This document shows positions 51,754-61,699 of a stretch of DNA of 64,000 bases, piece after piece (position 1 is the first letter of the stretch; every line of letters starts with the position of its first letter). The stretch is from Thermovibrio ammonificans HB-1 (GTDB lineage Bacteria > Aquificota > Aquificia > Desulfurobacteriales > Desulfurobacteriaceae): NCBI RefSeq assembly GCF_000185805.1, contig NC_014926.1, positions 62,001 through 126,000 of the forward strand. Reading direction: 5' to 3'. The translations under genes and the position numbers were made by a program. The notes beneath the pieces are model-generated. The model saw only the letters and a list, made by a program, of their open reading frames with translations. It did no database searches and had not been told where the DNA came from.

Positions 51754-53049
51754 GTGGTTAAAGGGCGCTATCCCCTCGACAGGGTAGAGGAGGCCATAGA
51801 GGATATAAAAAAGGGGCGTATGGTTGTTGTTGTAGACGACCCCAACAGGGAGAACGAAGGCGACCTCGTTCTTGCCGCCGAAAAGGTTACCCCCGAGGCC
51901 ATAAACTTTATGACGAAGTACGGCAGGGGGCTCATCTGCCTTGCCCTTCCCGAGGAGCGGTGCGACCAGCTCGGCTTTGAGCCTATGACCTTAAAGCCCA
52001 CCGACCCTAAAGAGACCGCCTTCTGCGTTTCGGTTGACGCCCACCCCAAGTTCGGCACCACAACCGGTATATCGGCCTTCGACAGGGCGATAACCATAAA
52101 ACGGGCGGTTGCCCCCGACGCAAAGCCCGAAGACTTTGTAAAGCCCGGACACGTTTTCCCCTTGAGGGCCCGTAAGGGAGGCGTTTTAAAGCGCTCCGGC
52201 CACACGGAGGCCGCCGTAGACCTTGCCAGGCTTGCAGGCCTTTATCCTGCAGGCGTTATCTGCGAGATAATGGACGAAGACGGCACGATGATGCGCCTTC
52301 CCAAGCTCATAGACTACGCAAGACGACACGGCCTCAAGATAATCAGCATTGCAGACCTAATTGAGTACCGGATGAAGAGTGAGAGCCTTATAAGGCGCGA
52401 GGCGGAAGCCAACCTGCCAACCGTTTACGGCCTGTGGAAGATATACGCCTACACCTCTTTGGTTGACGGCAAGGAGCACGTTGCCCTCGTTATGGGAGAT
52501 ATTAAAGAGGACGAGCCCGTGCTTGTGAGGGTTCACTCTGAGTGCCTTACCGGCGACGTTTTCGGCTCCCTTAAGTGTGACTGCCGCAGCCAGCTCCACC
52601 GGGCAATGGAGATGATAGCCGAAGAGGGAAAGGGCGTTATAGTCTACCTCCGTCAGGAGGGCAGGGGCATAGGCCTTGTGAACAAGATAAAGGCCTACCA
52701 CCTTCAGGACCACGGTTTTGATACCGTTGAGGCCAACGAGAAGCTCGGCTTCCCCGCCGATATGAGGGACTTCGGCATAGGGGCCCAAATACTCCGGGAT
52801 TTGGGCGTGAGGAAGATGAGGCTTATGACCAACAACCCCCGTAAGCTCATCGGTTTGGAGGGTTACGGCCTCGAAATCGTTGAGAGAGTGCCGATAGAGG
52901 TAGGTGTTTGCGAGTATAATATTGGCTACCTGAAAACCAAGAAAGAAAAACTGGGGCACCTTTTAAACCTTCAGGAGGAAAGTGATGCAGGAGCAGGAGA
53001 GGGCGTTTCAGGTTCCGGAGGAGATAAGGAGAGGGGTAGAGGAGATTAA
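51754..53049 (+). CDS. ribBA: RibBA: 3,4-DHBP synthase / GTP cyclohydrolase II
   Basis: The two halves start riboflavin synthesis from ribulose 5-phosphate and from GTP. RibB has [19 protein letters not shown] and the [12 protein letters not shown] region; RibA has [25 protein letters not shown] with zinc cysteines and [15 protein letters not shown] 51754 was chosen as having better spacing to AGAAGGGG than GTG 51745. The last ~22 residues are Gly/Ser/Glu-rich and encoded where the next gene's start region lies (65-base overlap), so they look like accidental read-on. Confidence 0.95.
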   Translation: MVKGRYPLDRVEEAIEDIKKGRMVVVVDDPNRENEGDLVLAAEKVTPEAINFMTKYGRGLICLALPEERCDQLGFEPMTLKPTDPKETAFCVSVDAHPKFGTTTGISAFDRAITIKRAVAPDAKPEDFVKPGHVFPLRARKGGVLKRSGHTEAAVDLARLAGLYPAGVICEIMDEDGTMMRLPKLIDYARRHGLKIISIADLIEYRMKSESLIRREAEANLPTVYGLWKIYAYTSLVDGKEHVALVMGDIKEDEPVLVRVHSECLTGDVFGSLKCDCRSQLHRAMEMIAEEGKGVIVYLRQEGRGIGLVNKIKAYHLQDHGFDTVEANEKLGFPADMRDFGIGAQILRDLGVRKMRLMTNNPRKLIGLEGYGLEIVERVPIEVGVCEYNIGYLKTKKEKLGHLLNLQEESDAGAGEGVSGSGGDKERGRGD

Positions 53050-53275
53050 CGAAACAATCTCCCGGTTTGTTGAGGCGATTGTTAAAGGTTACGAGGAGAG
53101 GATTGCCGAGCTCGAGCAGAAGCTCGAGGAGCTTGAGCAGGAGAACATAGAGCTCAAGTACAAGCTCCGTCAGCTCAGCAACGACCTTAAGAGCCTCTCC
53201 GAGCGTATAACCTCCGAGTTTCTGAAGAAGCTTGAGGCGGTTTCCGAGGAGGTGGAGAAATTCAACAAGCAGTAG
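52985..53275 (+). CDS. Small coiled-coil protein
   Basis: The 96-aa protein is a nearly continuous coiled coil: residues about 30-90 follow E-L-E-Q-K-L-E-E-L heptads. No family is assigned; size and shape recall ZapA/ZapB-type or prefoldin-like helices. ATG 52985 follows AGGAGGAAAG. It sits between ribBA and pdxA, overlapping both, in one transcription unit. Confidence 0.7.
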   Translation: MQEQERAFQVPEEIRRGVEEINETISRFVEAIVKGYEERIAELEQKLEELEQENIELKYKLRQLSNDLKSLSERITSEFLKKLEAVSEEVEKFNKQ

Positions 53276-54204
53276 GCGTAACCCTCGGAGACCCTGCAGG
53301 TATAGGGCCTGAGGTTCTCCTCAAATCTGTAGAGTTCCTCGGGTCCCTTAACCTTCCCGTTGTTGTTTTCGGTTCCTTTAAGGTTTTGGAGTTCTACGCC
53401 CGGCTTCTCGGCCTTGAAAATCCCTTTCGTCCGGTTGATTCTCCGCCGGGTGAGCCCGGGCTTTACCTCCTTGAGAGCTGCTCCCCTTTTGAGTTTGAGC
53501 CCGGCAGGGTGGGGCTCGGCTCCGGAAAGGCTCAGGTTGAGTTCCTCGAAAGGGCCGTGGAGTGGGCGAAGGCGGGATTCTTAAGGGCTCTTGTAACTTT
53601 GCCGATAAACAAGGAGGCGGCAAGGCTCGGCGGCCTTAACTTTCCCGGTCACACCGAGTTCTTTGCCCACGCCTTCAGAGTTGAAGAGTTCGCCATGATG
53701 CTTGCGAACCGCAGGCTGAAAGTTGCCCTTGTAACCACCCACGTTGCCCTTGCAGATGTTCCGAGGCTCATCACGAAAAAGGCGGTTCTCTCAAAGCTGC
53801 TACTCCTTAACAGGTATTTTCCCGGCAAGCGTATAGCCGTTACAGGGCTTAACCCCCACGCAGGTGAGGGCGGGCTTTTCGGCAGGGAAGAGCTTGAGGA
53901 GATAGGGCCGGCTGTAAAGGAAGCGGTTGCAAGGGGAGTTAAGGCTTTCGGCCCTTTCCCGGCCGATACTCTGTTTCCCAAGGCGGCCGCCGGGGAGTTT
54001 GACGTTGTTCTTGCGATGTATCACGACCAGGGCCTTGTTCCAGTGAAGCTCTTGGGTTTTGGCCAAACGGTTAACGTTACGCTGGGCCTTCCGGTTGTGA
54101 GAACGTCGGTAGACCACGGAACGGCTTACGATATTGTGGGTAAGGGAGTTGCCGACCCGGGTAGTTTTCGCCACGCCGTTGAGCTCGCCCTCGAGCTTAG
54201 TTAA
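53260..54204 (+). CDS. pdxA: 4-hydroxythreonine-4-phosphate dehydrogenase PdxA, non-canonical start
   Basis: PdxA acts in vitamin B6 synthesis. The N-terminal VTLGDPAGIGPEV, NFPGHTEFFAH with metal-binding His, the NPHAGEGG motif and MYHDQGLVPVK are all present. No ATG, GTG or TTG occurs in frame between a stop at 53233 and TTG 53386, which lies after the essential GDPAGIGPE. ATT at 53260 has AGGAGG seven bases ahead and gives a 314-aa protein close to the usual size, so an AUU start (as in infC) is proposed. It overlaps the coiled-coil gene by 16 bases. Confidence 0.88.
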   Translation: MQQAVGVTLGDPAGIGPEVLLKSVEFLGSLNLPVVVFGSFKVLEFYARLLGLENPFRPVDSPPGEPGLYLLESCSPFEFEPGRVGLGSGKAQVEFLERAVEWAKAGFLRALVTLPINKEAARLGGLNFPGHTEFFAHAFRVEEFAMMLANRRLKVALVTTHVALADVPRLITKKAVLSKLLLLNRYFPGKRIAVTGLNPHAGEGGLFGREELEEIGPAVKEAVARGVKAFGPFPADTLFPKAAAGEFDVVLAMYHDQGLVPVKLLGFGQTVNVTLGLPVVRTSVDHGTAYDIVGKGVADPGSFRHAVELALELS

Positions 54205-54269
54205 AGTTTGTTAAATTTTCTGGGAATCTGTGGAAAAAACGTGAAAATTTTGAGGAAATTTTCAAGATT

Positions 54270-54318
54270 CCCCCTCTAAGATGTGAAAAAATCGTGATAA
54301 ACAGGTTTGAAGAGGGGG
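54270..54318 (+). ncRNA. Candidate structured element B with shared 15-mer
   Basis: CCCCCTCT (54270-54277) pairs with AGAGGGGG (54311-54318) around GTGAAAAAATCGTGA (54283-54297), identical to the core at 35245. A similar, imperfect copy (TGTGGAAAAAACGTGAAAA) lies ~50 bases upstream. The 3' arm is also the Shine-Dalgarno sequence of the micro-ORF at 54321, so folding would hide it. Function unknown. Confidence 0.45.
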
Positions 54319-54320
54319 AG

Positions 54321-54392
54321 ATGTGGTTCCAGCTTGCCTTCTGGCTTCTGCTGTTTAACTTTGCCCTCTTTCTGGTTGTTGTCAGCCGTTAG
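54321..54392 (+). CDS. Putative 23-aa membrane micropeptide
   Basis: ATG 54321 opens a 23-codon ORF: MWFQLAF, then a Leu/Phe/Val-rich segment with one Asn, ending V-S-R-stop. It is one probable membrane span with a basic C-terminus. A purine-rich AGAGGGGGAG precedes the ATG. Spacing is short but usable. Its end overlaps the convergent EAL gene by four bases. A chance ORF cannot be excluded, yet the hydrophobic pattern and the upstream hairpin are suggestive. Confidence 0.4.
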   Translation: MWFQLAFWLLLFNFALFLVVVSR

Positions 54393-56377
54393 CCTTCCTC
54401 TACTATTTTCACGAGGAGCTCCTCGAGCGTAAGCGGCTTGCTCAGGTAGTACCCTTGGGCGTATTGGACTCCCAGCTCCTGTAGGACTTTCACGGTCTCT
54501 TCGTTCTCTACGAACTCTCCTACCACCCCTACCTGGAGCTCCTCCCCCAGTGTTGAGATGATTTTTATGACTTTTTTAACAAATGAGTCGCTCTCTACGT
54601 CCTTTATGAGGGTGCCGTCTATCTTCAGGAACTTGAGGATGCCCTTCTTGGCCAGTTCAACCAGGGTTCTAAGCGACGAGTACCCTTTGCCGAAGTCGTC
54701 TATTATGAAGTAGATTTTGTGGTTCTTTGAGACCTCCTCTACAACCTGGGTGTTCTCTACGAAGCGCTGCTCTGTAAGCTCGAGGGTTACCCCGGTTTCA
54801 CCGAAGCTCTCTACAAAGGATTGAAGCTCCTTTATGTAGTTGGGGTCGAGGAGCGACTGGAAGCTTACGTTGATGAAGAGTCTGTTGGTTATGCGCTTTA
54901 TGAGGTTTGCCTTCTCTTTGAGGCGTTTTATAACCAGTGTGTCGAACTCCTCTATAAGGTGGAGGTTGTAGATGGCGTCTATGAATATTCCGGCCGGTAT
55001 GAGCTTCTCCCCGTCCTTTATCCTGCCCAGAACCTCCAGCGTAAAGAGCTCCCTTGTATCTACGGTGTAAATGGGCTGAAAGACAACGTCTACCTCTCCG
55101 TTTTTTATCTTCTTCAGAACGAAGTGCTCGTTGTACTTCTCGTTTAGAATCTCCTCTATTTTCCTCTGGCCCTCGTTTCCGCTCAGGTAAAGGCGGTCTC
55201 TGTTGAGCTTTTTCGCCTCCTTCTTCAGGTTGGAGAAGACCTTTATCAGCTCCTCCGGCGTTACCTGGCCGAAGGGAGGAAGCTCCACGCCCACAACAAG
55301 GGCTTTCAGGTGGAGCCTTTTCCCCTCGGCTTCCGCCGGCTCCTTGAGGGCTTTCTCCACCTTCTCAAGGAGCCGCTTTCCGCTTCCCGTTGTCAGGAGG
55401 TAGAGGTCTGCGGTTACGCCCTTAATGAGGAGCTCGGTTTCTGGCTCTATCTCCCTTTTGAGGCGCTTAATAATCTCCTTTATTGCGCCGGTTACTATTC
55501 CCTCCCCGTATATTGCGTTTAGCGACTTTAGTCCCTGGAAGTCGACCATAAAAACGGTGATTCTTCCCTCTCTCTGGAGGAACTGAATCAGCTTGAAGAA
55601 GCTGTGCTCAAGGTCGGAGTAGGTAACGAAGTAGAGCTCACCGAGAACCTGGGTGAACCTTATCACCTGCTCTTTTAAGTCTTTAAAGACCAGGTAGGCC
55701 TCGTTGAACTGTTTCTTGGAGCAGTAGTAGTAGAGAGAGTCGGCAAGCTTGTGGATGAGGCGGTGGAGCTCGTCAAGGTAGGAGCAGAGGTTCTTGTCCA
55801 TGCACACCATAAGGGACTCGGGGTAGTTGAGAACCTTTGTGAACTCACACTCTTTGTAGTTCTTAAGGGGAAACCGGGAAAGCTCGAGGTCGGCTATGCT
55901 CTCAGAGAGCTCCTCTATCCACTTTGCGTGTTTTTTAAAGAGCAGGTGCTCCTTAAAAGGGGAGTCTAAGACCCGTCTCAGCTCAAGGGCCTCCTTCTTC
56001 AGGTAAGCCCTTGCCACGGCGTTGAGGAGCTTCTGTAGCTTCCTCGAAACCTCAAAGAGCTGCAGTCTATCTATCTCCTTCTCTGCAAGCTGTTCAACCA
56101 GCTTCTCCTTTGCCGCGGTAACTGCTCTATATATGGCAACGTAGGGAACCTGGTAGAGCCTAACGCTCTCTTCAACTTTACCGTTGAGCCTGTTTTTACC
56201 TTCAAGGTTTTCAAGGAACAGGTTTAAAAGCGTTTTCTGGAGTTTTACGAGCTCTTTAAAGGCCCTCTCCTCCTTTACGAACTCCCTGACGAACGGGTCC
56301 CTTGAGAACTCCCTCTCTATCTCCTTGAGGAAGTCGGGAAGCAGCGACTTTAAAAGCTTAAGACTCTCTCTATCCAT
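54389..56377 (-). CDS. EAL-domain protein with degenerate GGDEF and novel N-terminus
   Basis: The C-terminal ~240 residues form an EAL domain with E-V-L-G-R, NVSFQSLL, LELTEQ, IDDFGKGYSSL, LKIDGTLIKD, the Glu in VGEFVENEE and QGYYLSKPL. Metal-binding residues look intact, so it may hydrolyse cyclic di-GMP. The preceding ~140 residues have the GGDEF fold but no GG[DE]EF active site. The N-terminal ~260 residues are helical, with several Cys (around residues 177-215), and could be a sensor; I do not recognise it. ATG 56377 follows GGAGGAGAG. No membrane span is seen. Confidence 0.85.
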   Translation of the reverse strand: MDRESLKLLKSLLPDFLKEIEREFSRDPFVREFVKEERAFKELVKLQKTLLNLFLENLEGKNRLNGKVEESVRLYQVPYVAIYRAVTAAKEKLVEQLAEKEIDRLQLFEVSRKLQKLLNAVARAYLKKEALELRRVLDSPFKEHLLFKKHAKWIEELSESIADLELSRFPLKNYKECEFTKVLNYPESLMVCMDKNLCSYLDELHRLIHKLADSLYYYCSKKQFNEAYLVFKDLKEQVIRFTQVLGELYFVTYSDLEHSFFKLIQFLQREGRITVFMVDFQGLKSLNAIYGEGIVTGAIKEIIKRLKREIEPETELLIKGVTADLYLLTTGSGKRLLEKVEKALKEPAEAEGKRLHLKALVVGVELPPFGQVTPEELIKVFSNLKKEAKKLNRDRLYLSGNEGQRKIEEILNEKYNEHFVLKKIKNGEVDVVFQPIYTVDTRELFTLEVLGRIKDGEKLIPAGIFIDAIYNLHLIEEFDTLVIKRLKEKANLIKRITNRLFINVSFQSLLDPNYIKELQSFVESFGETGVTLELTEQRFVENTQVVEEVSKNHKIYFIIDDFGKGYSSLRTLVELAKKGILKFLKIDGTLIKDVESDSFVKKVIKIISTLGEELQVGVVGEFVENEETVKVLQELGVQYAQGYYLSKPLTLEELLVKIVEEG

Positions 56378-56495
56378 ACTCTCCTCCGCCTACTTCCCAT
56401 TTTCGGCCTTCTTGAACGCTTTTTAAGGGAGAAATTCCCCCTTCTACTGTTGACACCTCCGCCGCCGTTTCCTATATTTCCCAGTGTCAACGCGT

Positions 56496-56571
56496 GGGCG
56501 GATAGCTCAGCTGGGAGAGCGCCAGCCTTACAAGCTGGAGGTCACAGGTTCGATCCCTGTTCCGCCCACCA
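56496..56571 (+). tRNA. tRNA-Val (anticodon TAC)
   Basis: The acceptor stem GGGCGGA/TCCGCCC, the D-loop, an anticodon stem CCAGC/GCTGG with loop CTTACAA (anticodon TAC), the T-arm with GGTTCGATCC and an encoded CCA end all fit. Confidence 0.97.
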
Positions 56572-56578
56572 CTTCCAC

Positions 56579-56657
56579 GGGGACGTAGTTCAGTTCTGGT
56601 TAGAACGCCGGCCTGTCACGCCGGAGGTCGCGGGTTCGAGTCCCGTCGTCCCCGCCA
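56579..56657 (+). tRNA. tRNA-Asp (anticodon GTC)
   Basis: The acceptor stem GGGGACG/CGTCCCC, an anticodon stem with loop CTGTCAC (GTC), the T-arm GGTTCGAGTCC and encoded GCCA are seen. It lies seven bases after tRNA-Val, so the two are co-transcribed. Confidence 0.97.
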
Positions 56658-56733
56658 CTTCCCCCTCCAATCCGAGTAATCCCTTGCCCCGCCTGTATAA
56701 TCTTCGTTTAGAGACTATCCCCGGGGAGGAGTT

Positions 56734-57582
56734 ATGAAACTCACCGGCAAGACCGCCGTTTACGGCATAATAGGCCATCCGGTTAAGCACTCCCTCTCTC
56801 CGCTGATGCAGACGGCCGCTTTTGAGGCTCTCGGTATAGATGCCGTTTACGTTCCCTTCAACCTCGCCCCCCAAAATTTGAAGGAGGGTATAGAGGGCCT
56901 GAGAGTTCTCGGAGTGAAGGGTTTTAACGTTACCGTTCCCCATAAGGAGCAAGTTGCCGAGCTTGTGGACTTCCTTGAAGGTGACGCAGAGTTCCTGGGG
57001 GCCGTTAACACCGTAAAGAACGAGGAGGGGCAGCTTACCGGTTACAATACCGACGCCGAAGGTTTCTTGCGCTCGCTCCTTGAAGAGGGCGTAGAGCTTG
57101 AGGGGAAGAAGGCCCTGATGTTCGGTGCCGGGGGAGCGGCAAGGGCCGTAGGCTACGCCCTTTTAAAGGGGGGAGTTAAGTTCCTGCACGTTGTAAACAG
57201 GAGCTTCCCCAAGGCCAAAGCCCTCGGCGAGCTCCTCTCGAGGCGGGGAAACGTCCTCGTTTACCCTCTGAGGGACTCGGTTGTGGAAACGCTCCTTGAT
57301 GAGGCTGATATTATCGTAAACACCACCTCTTTGGGCCTTCACCCCCAAGACCCTCAGCTCTTCGACTACTCTAAAATCCCCGAAGAGAAGGTGGTAGTTG
57401 ATATTATCTACAACCCGCCCCTTACCCCTTTACTCAAAGCGGCCAAGGAGAGAGGCTGTAAGGTTATAAACGGCCTCGGGATGCTGATTCACCAGGGGGC
57501 TGTTGCCTTTGAAATCTGGACCGGCCAGAAGGCTCCGGTTAAGGTTATGAGAGAGGTTCTCGAAGGAGAGCTGTATGGTTAA
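56734..57582 (+). CDS. aroE: Shikimate dehydrogenase
   Basis: AroE reduces 3-dehydroshikimate in aromatic amino-acid synthesis. GHPVKHSLSPLMQTAAF, NVTVPHKE with the catalytic Lys, the NADP motif GAGGAARAVGYAL, NTTSLGL and LIHQGAVAFEIWTG are typical. Length 282 aa. ATG follows GGGGAGGAGTT. It overlaps the next gene by eight bases. Confidence 0.96.
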   Translation: MKLTGKTAVYGIIGHPVKHSLSPLMQTAAFEALGIDAVYVPFNLAPQNLKEGIEGLRVLGVKGFNVTVPHKEQVAELVDFLEGDAEFLGAVNTVKNEEGQLTGYNTDAEGFLRSLLEEGVELEGKKALMFGAGGAARAVGYALLKGGVKFLHVVNRSFPKAKALGELLSRRGNVLVYPLRDSVVETLLDEADIIVNTTSLGLHPQDPQLFDYSKIPEEKVVVDIIYNPPLTPLLKAAKERGCKVINGLGMLIHQGAVAFEIWTGQKAPVKVMREVLEGELYG

Positions 57583-58846
57583 CTTCCTCAGGGAGCTTGT
57601 AAACTCCGAGGTGTGGCACCTATACGAGCCTTACCTCGTTTCTCTCCTTCTGGGCGGCCTTTTGGGGGTGGAGAGGGAGTTTAAAAAACAGAAGGAGGGA
57701 ACTCCCTCTTTCGGCGGCATCAGAACTTTCATACTCATATCTCTCCTCGGCACCGTTTCTGCCCACCTGGCAGCTGTTTACAACCAGTGGTTCTTAATGG
57801 TGGTCTTCGGTGCAGTAACTCTTCTGGTTCTCCTCGCCCAGTTCCTTGAAGGGCTGCCGGGACTAACGTCGGAGGTTTCGGCCCTTTTAACCTTCTCCAT
57901 AGGGGCACTCTGTTATTTTCGGGAGTTTCAGCTGGCCTCGCTCCTTGCGGTTATGGTGCTCTTTGTGCTCTCCTTTAAGGAGCAGATGCACCGGTTCGTA
58001 AAGCACCTTACGCTGGAAGACCTCTACGCCTTCTTGAAGTTTGCGGCCGTTACGGTTGTTATCTACCCGCTCCTTCCCGACAGGAACTTCCACGGGGTCA
58101 ACCCCAAAGAAGTGTGGACTATGGTTGTTGTTATCTCCTCTATAGACTTCCTCGGTTACGTTTTAACCAAGCTTATAGGTAAGAGGGGGATTCTCGTTGC
58201 CGGTTTTGTGGGCGGGCTCGTCTCTTCAACTGCGGTTACTGCAACTTTTTCCCCCTTGGCAAGGCTCAACCCTTCTCTCACCAGGGAGTACGGCGCCGGT
58301 ATAGTGGGAGCTTCCGCCATAATGTTCCCCCGTATGACCCTACTTGCGGCCATAATAAGCCCTTACTTTGCCAAGTTCCTCCTCATCCCCTCTATGGTTG
58401 CCTTTGCCTTCGGGATGCTCTTTGCCTACAGGCTTACAAGCGGCAAGGGGGCGGAGGAGACCCAGGTGAAGATAGAAAACCCCTTTGAGCTCTCAACGGC
58501 CTTTAAGTTTGGCCTCTTTTACGCCTTTGTCCTATTTGCCTCGAGGAACGCCCTGAAGTACTTCGGAAACTACGGCCTTTACGGGGTTGCCGCCATCTCC
58601 GGTTTGGCAGATGTAGACCCTTTAACCCTTTCCGTTTCCAAGCTCTACGCCTCGGCCTCGGTTGCCCTGTTGCCGGCGATAATTGCCGTTCTGCTTTCGG
58701 CCTTTGTTAACACGCTTTTTAAGTGGTTCCTTACGCTTTCTATGGGAACAAAGGAGCTCTTTAAGGTTACAACGCCCGGGTTTATCGCCCTTGCCGTAGG
58801 CGAGGCTGTGGGGGTTGCGCTCCTCTGGATGGCGGGCTTCAGGTAG
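57575..58846 (+). CDS. MgtC/DUF4010-type membrane protein
   Basis: This 423-aa protein has about 11 to 12 membrane spans. The N-terminal LLLGGLLGVEREFKKQKEG and FGGIRTFILISLLGTVSA match the MgtC/SapB module, and the C-terminal ~200 residues match DUF4010, a common fused form. The role is unknown; MgtC proteins are linked to magnesium limitation and ATPase control. ATG overlaps the aroE end; a bidirectional terminator follows. Confidence 0.87.
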   Translation: MVNFLRELVNSEVWHLYEPYLVSLLLGGLLGVEREFKKQKEGTPSFGGIRTFILISLLGTVSAHLAAVYNQWFLMVVFGAVTLLVLLAQFLEGLPGLTSEVSALLTFSIGALCYFREFQLASLLAVMVLFVLSFKEQMHRFVKHLTLEDLYAFLKFAAVTVVIYPLLPDRNFHGVNPKEVWTMVVVISSIDFLGYVLTKLIGKRGILVAGFVGGLVSSTAVTATFSPLARLNPSLTREYGAGIVGASAIMFPRMTLLAAIISPYFAKFLLIPSMVAFAFGMLFAYRLTSGKGAEETQVKIENPFELSTAFKFGLFYAFVLFASRNALKYFGNYGLYGVAAISGLADVDPLTLSVSKLYASASVALLPAIIAVLLSAFVNTLFKWFLTLSMGTKELFKVTTPGFIALAVGEAVGVALLWMAGFR

Positions 58847-58855
58847 GGAGGGTAA

Positions 58856-58876
58856 AGGGGCGGAAGCTCCGCCCCT
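58856..58876. terminator. Bidirectional terminator between the MgtC-like gene and rpmA
   Basis: GGGGCGGA (58857-58864) and TCCGCCCC (58868-58875) form a perfect 8-bp stem. TTTACC follows on minus, giving a modest U-run. Confidence 0.65.
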
Positions 58877-58881
58877 GTTGG

Positions 58882-59136
58882 TTACTGAACGGGGTAAACG
58901 CTTACGAACTTCTTGTTACGGCGGGTTTCAAACTTTACAACGCCGTCTATCAGGGCAAAGAGGGTGTAGTCGCTGCCCATTCCCACGTTCTGGCCGGGGT
59001 GGATGGAAGTTCCCCTCTGCCTTACGATGATGTTTCCGGCCTTAACGATTTGGCCGTCGTGCCTTTTTACTCCGAGCCTTTTTCCGATGGAGTCCCTACC
59101 GTTTTTGGTGGAACCCATACCTTTCTTATGTGCCAT
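58882..59136 (-). CDS. rpmA: 50S ribosomal protein L27
   Basis: L27 helps position tRNA at the peptidyl-transfer centre. [66 protein letters not shown] is the family core split by short segments. At 84 aa it has no cleaved N-terminal extension. It follows rplU in the usual order. Confidence 0.97.
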   Translation of the reverse strand: MAHKKGMGSTKNGRDSIGKRLGVKRHDGQIVKAGNIIVRQRGTSIHPGQNVGMGSDYTLFALIDGVVKFETRRNKKFVSVYPVQ

Positions 59137-59161
59137 GGCGAACCTCCAATCGGCTTTCGGT

Positions 59162-59470
59162 TTAACCTACGATTTCGTTGATTTGAAGCTCTGTAAAGTG
59201 TTGACGGTGGCCGTACTTACGCTGGTAGTGCTTCTTGGCCTTGTACTTGAAAACGATAATCTTCTTACCCTTACCGTGCCTTACAACGGTGGCCTTAACC
59301 TTTGTTCCCTTGGCTTCAGGTCCTACCTTCACTTCTCCGTTGTCGCCCCTTACCATAAGGGCCTCAAACTCCACCTCGGACCCTTCAGGTAGGTTGAGCT
59401 TCTCAACCTTTATAACCTGACCGGGCTCCACTACGTACTGCTTACCGCCTGTCTTTATTACGGCATACAT
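59162..59470 (-). CDS. rplU: 50S ribosomal protein L21
   Basis: L21 binds 23S rRNA domain [26 protein letters not shown], then [36 protein letters not shown] are diagnostic. Length 102 aa. A good promoter lies 39-66 bases upstream of the start. Confidence 0.97.
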   Translation of the reverse strand: MYAVIKTGGKQYVVEPGQVIKVEKLNLPEGSEVEFEALMVRGDNGEVKVGPEAKGTKVKATVVRHGKGKKIIVFKYKAKKHYQRKYGHRQHFTELQINEIVG

Positions 59471-59508
59471 GGTGCAACCTCCGTGGTTGGTTAAAAGTGG
59501 ACTGTTAA

Positions 59509-59536
59509 TTTATAACAGCGGTGGCGGTAAGGTCAA
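59509..59536 (-). promoter_or_regulatory. Promoter of rplU-rpmA
   Basis: On minus, TTGACC (forward 59531-59536) and TATAAA (59509-59514) are 16 bases apart, a close match to the sigma70 consensus. Confidence 0.7.
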
Positions 59537-59613
59537 GGAGAGGTTTGAGGAAATTCCTCTTTAAAACTGTTCCTTTTAAATATAATCGGATTTGAACCGG
59601 ATTGGAGTTTCCG

Positions 59614-60147
59614 ATGGTTCTCTACCCGACCCTGGTCCTCGACAGGACCTACCTTCCCGTCACAGTCTTTTCACACAAGAAGGCCTTCCTCCTTGAGGTT
59701 TTGGGCAGGTGCGAAGTTCTCCAGCACTACTTCTCGGTTTACCTCTACTCTCCTACAAAAAAGTTTCCCGCCCCTTTGGTTGTTAGGGTGCCCGTACTTC
59801 TGCGCCACTGGCAGACCGCCTCTCCCACGCGGAGGGCCGTTTTCATCCGCGACAACTTCACCTGTGCCTACTGCGGCCGCGTGGTGAAAGACAGCGATGC
59901 AACAATAGACCACGTTCTTCCCAAGAGCCGGGGCGGAGAGTGGAGCTGGGAGAACCTTGTGACCTGCTGCTGCGAGTGTAACCAGCGTAAAGGTGACAGA
60001 ACGCCCGAAGAGGCTGGAATGGAGCTGCTGTTTAGGCCGAAGCGCCCCACGGCCTTCGAGGTTGAACTAAACCGCTGGAGGAGGCGGTTTAACAGGGAGT
60101 TCTTGGCCGTTCTCTCCCTTTACGGGGTGAGATTAGAAGAGGGGAAA

Positions 60148-60156
<9 letters not shown>
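59614..60156 (+). CDS. Stand-alone HNH endonuclease
   Basis: This 180-aa protein has an HNH domain with zinc CxxC pairs (CAYC and CCECN) around the catalytic ATIDHVLPKSRGG. The N-terminal ~70 residues are strand-rich and unlike a known domain. Members of this 'HNH of unknown role' group are often chromosomal and not in restriction systems. ATG 59614 follows GGAGTTTCCG. The stop codon lies inside the terminator hairpin shared with guaB. Confidence 0.88.
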
Positions 60157-61685
<1,529 letters not shown>

Positions 61686-61699
61686 GTAGGAGGTGGCCT

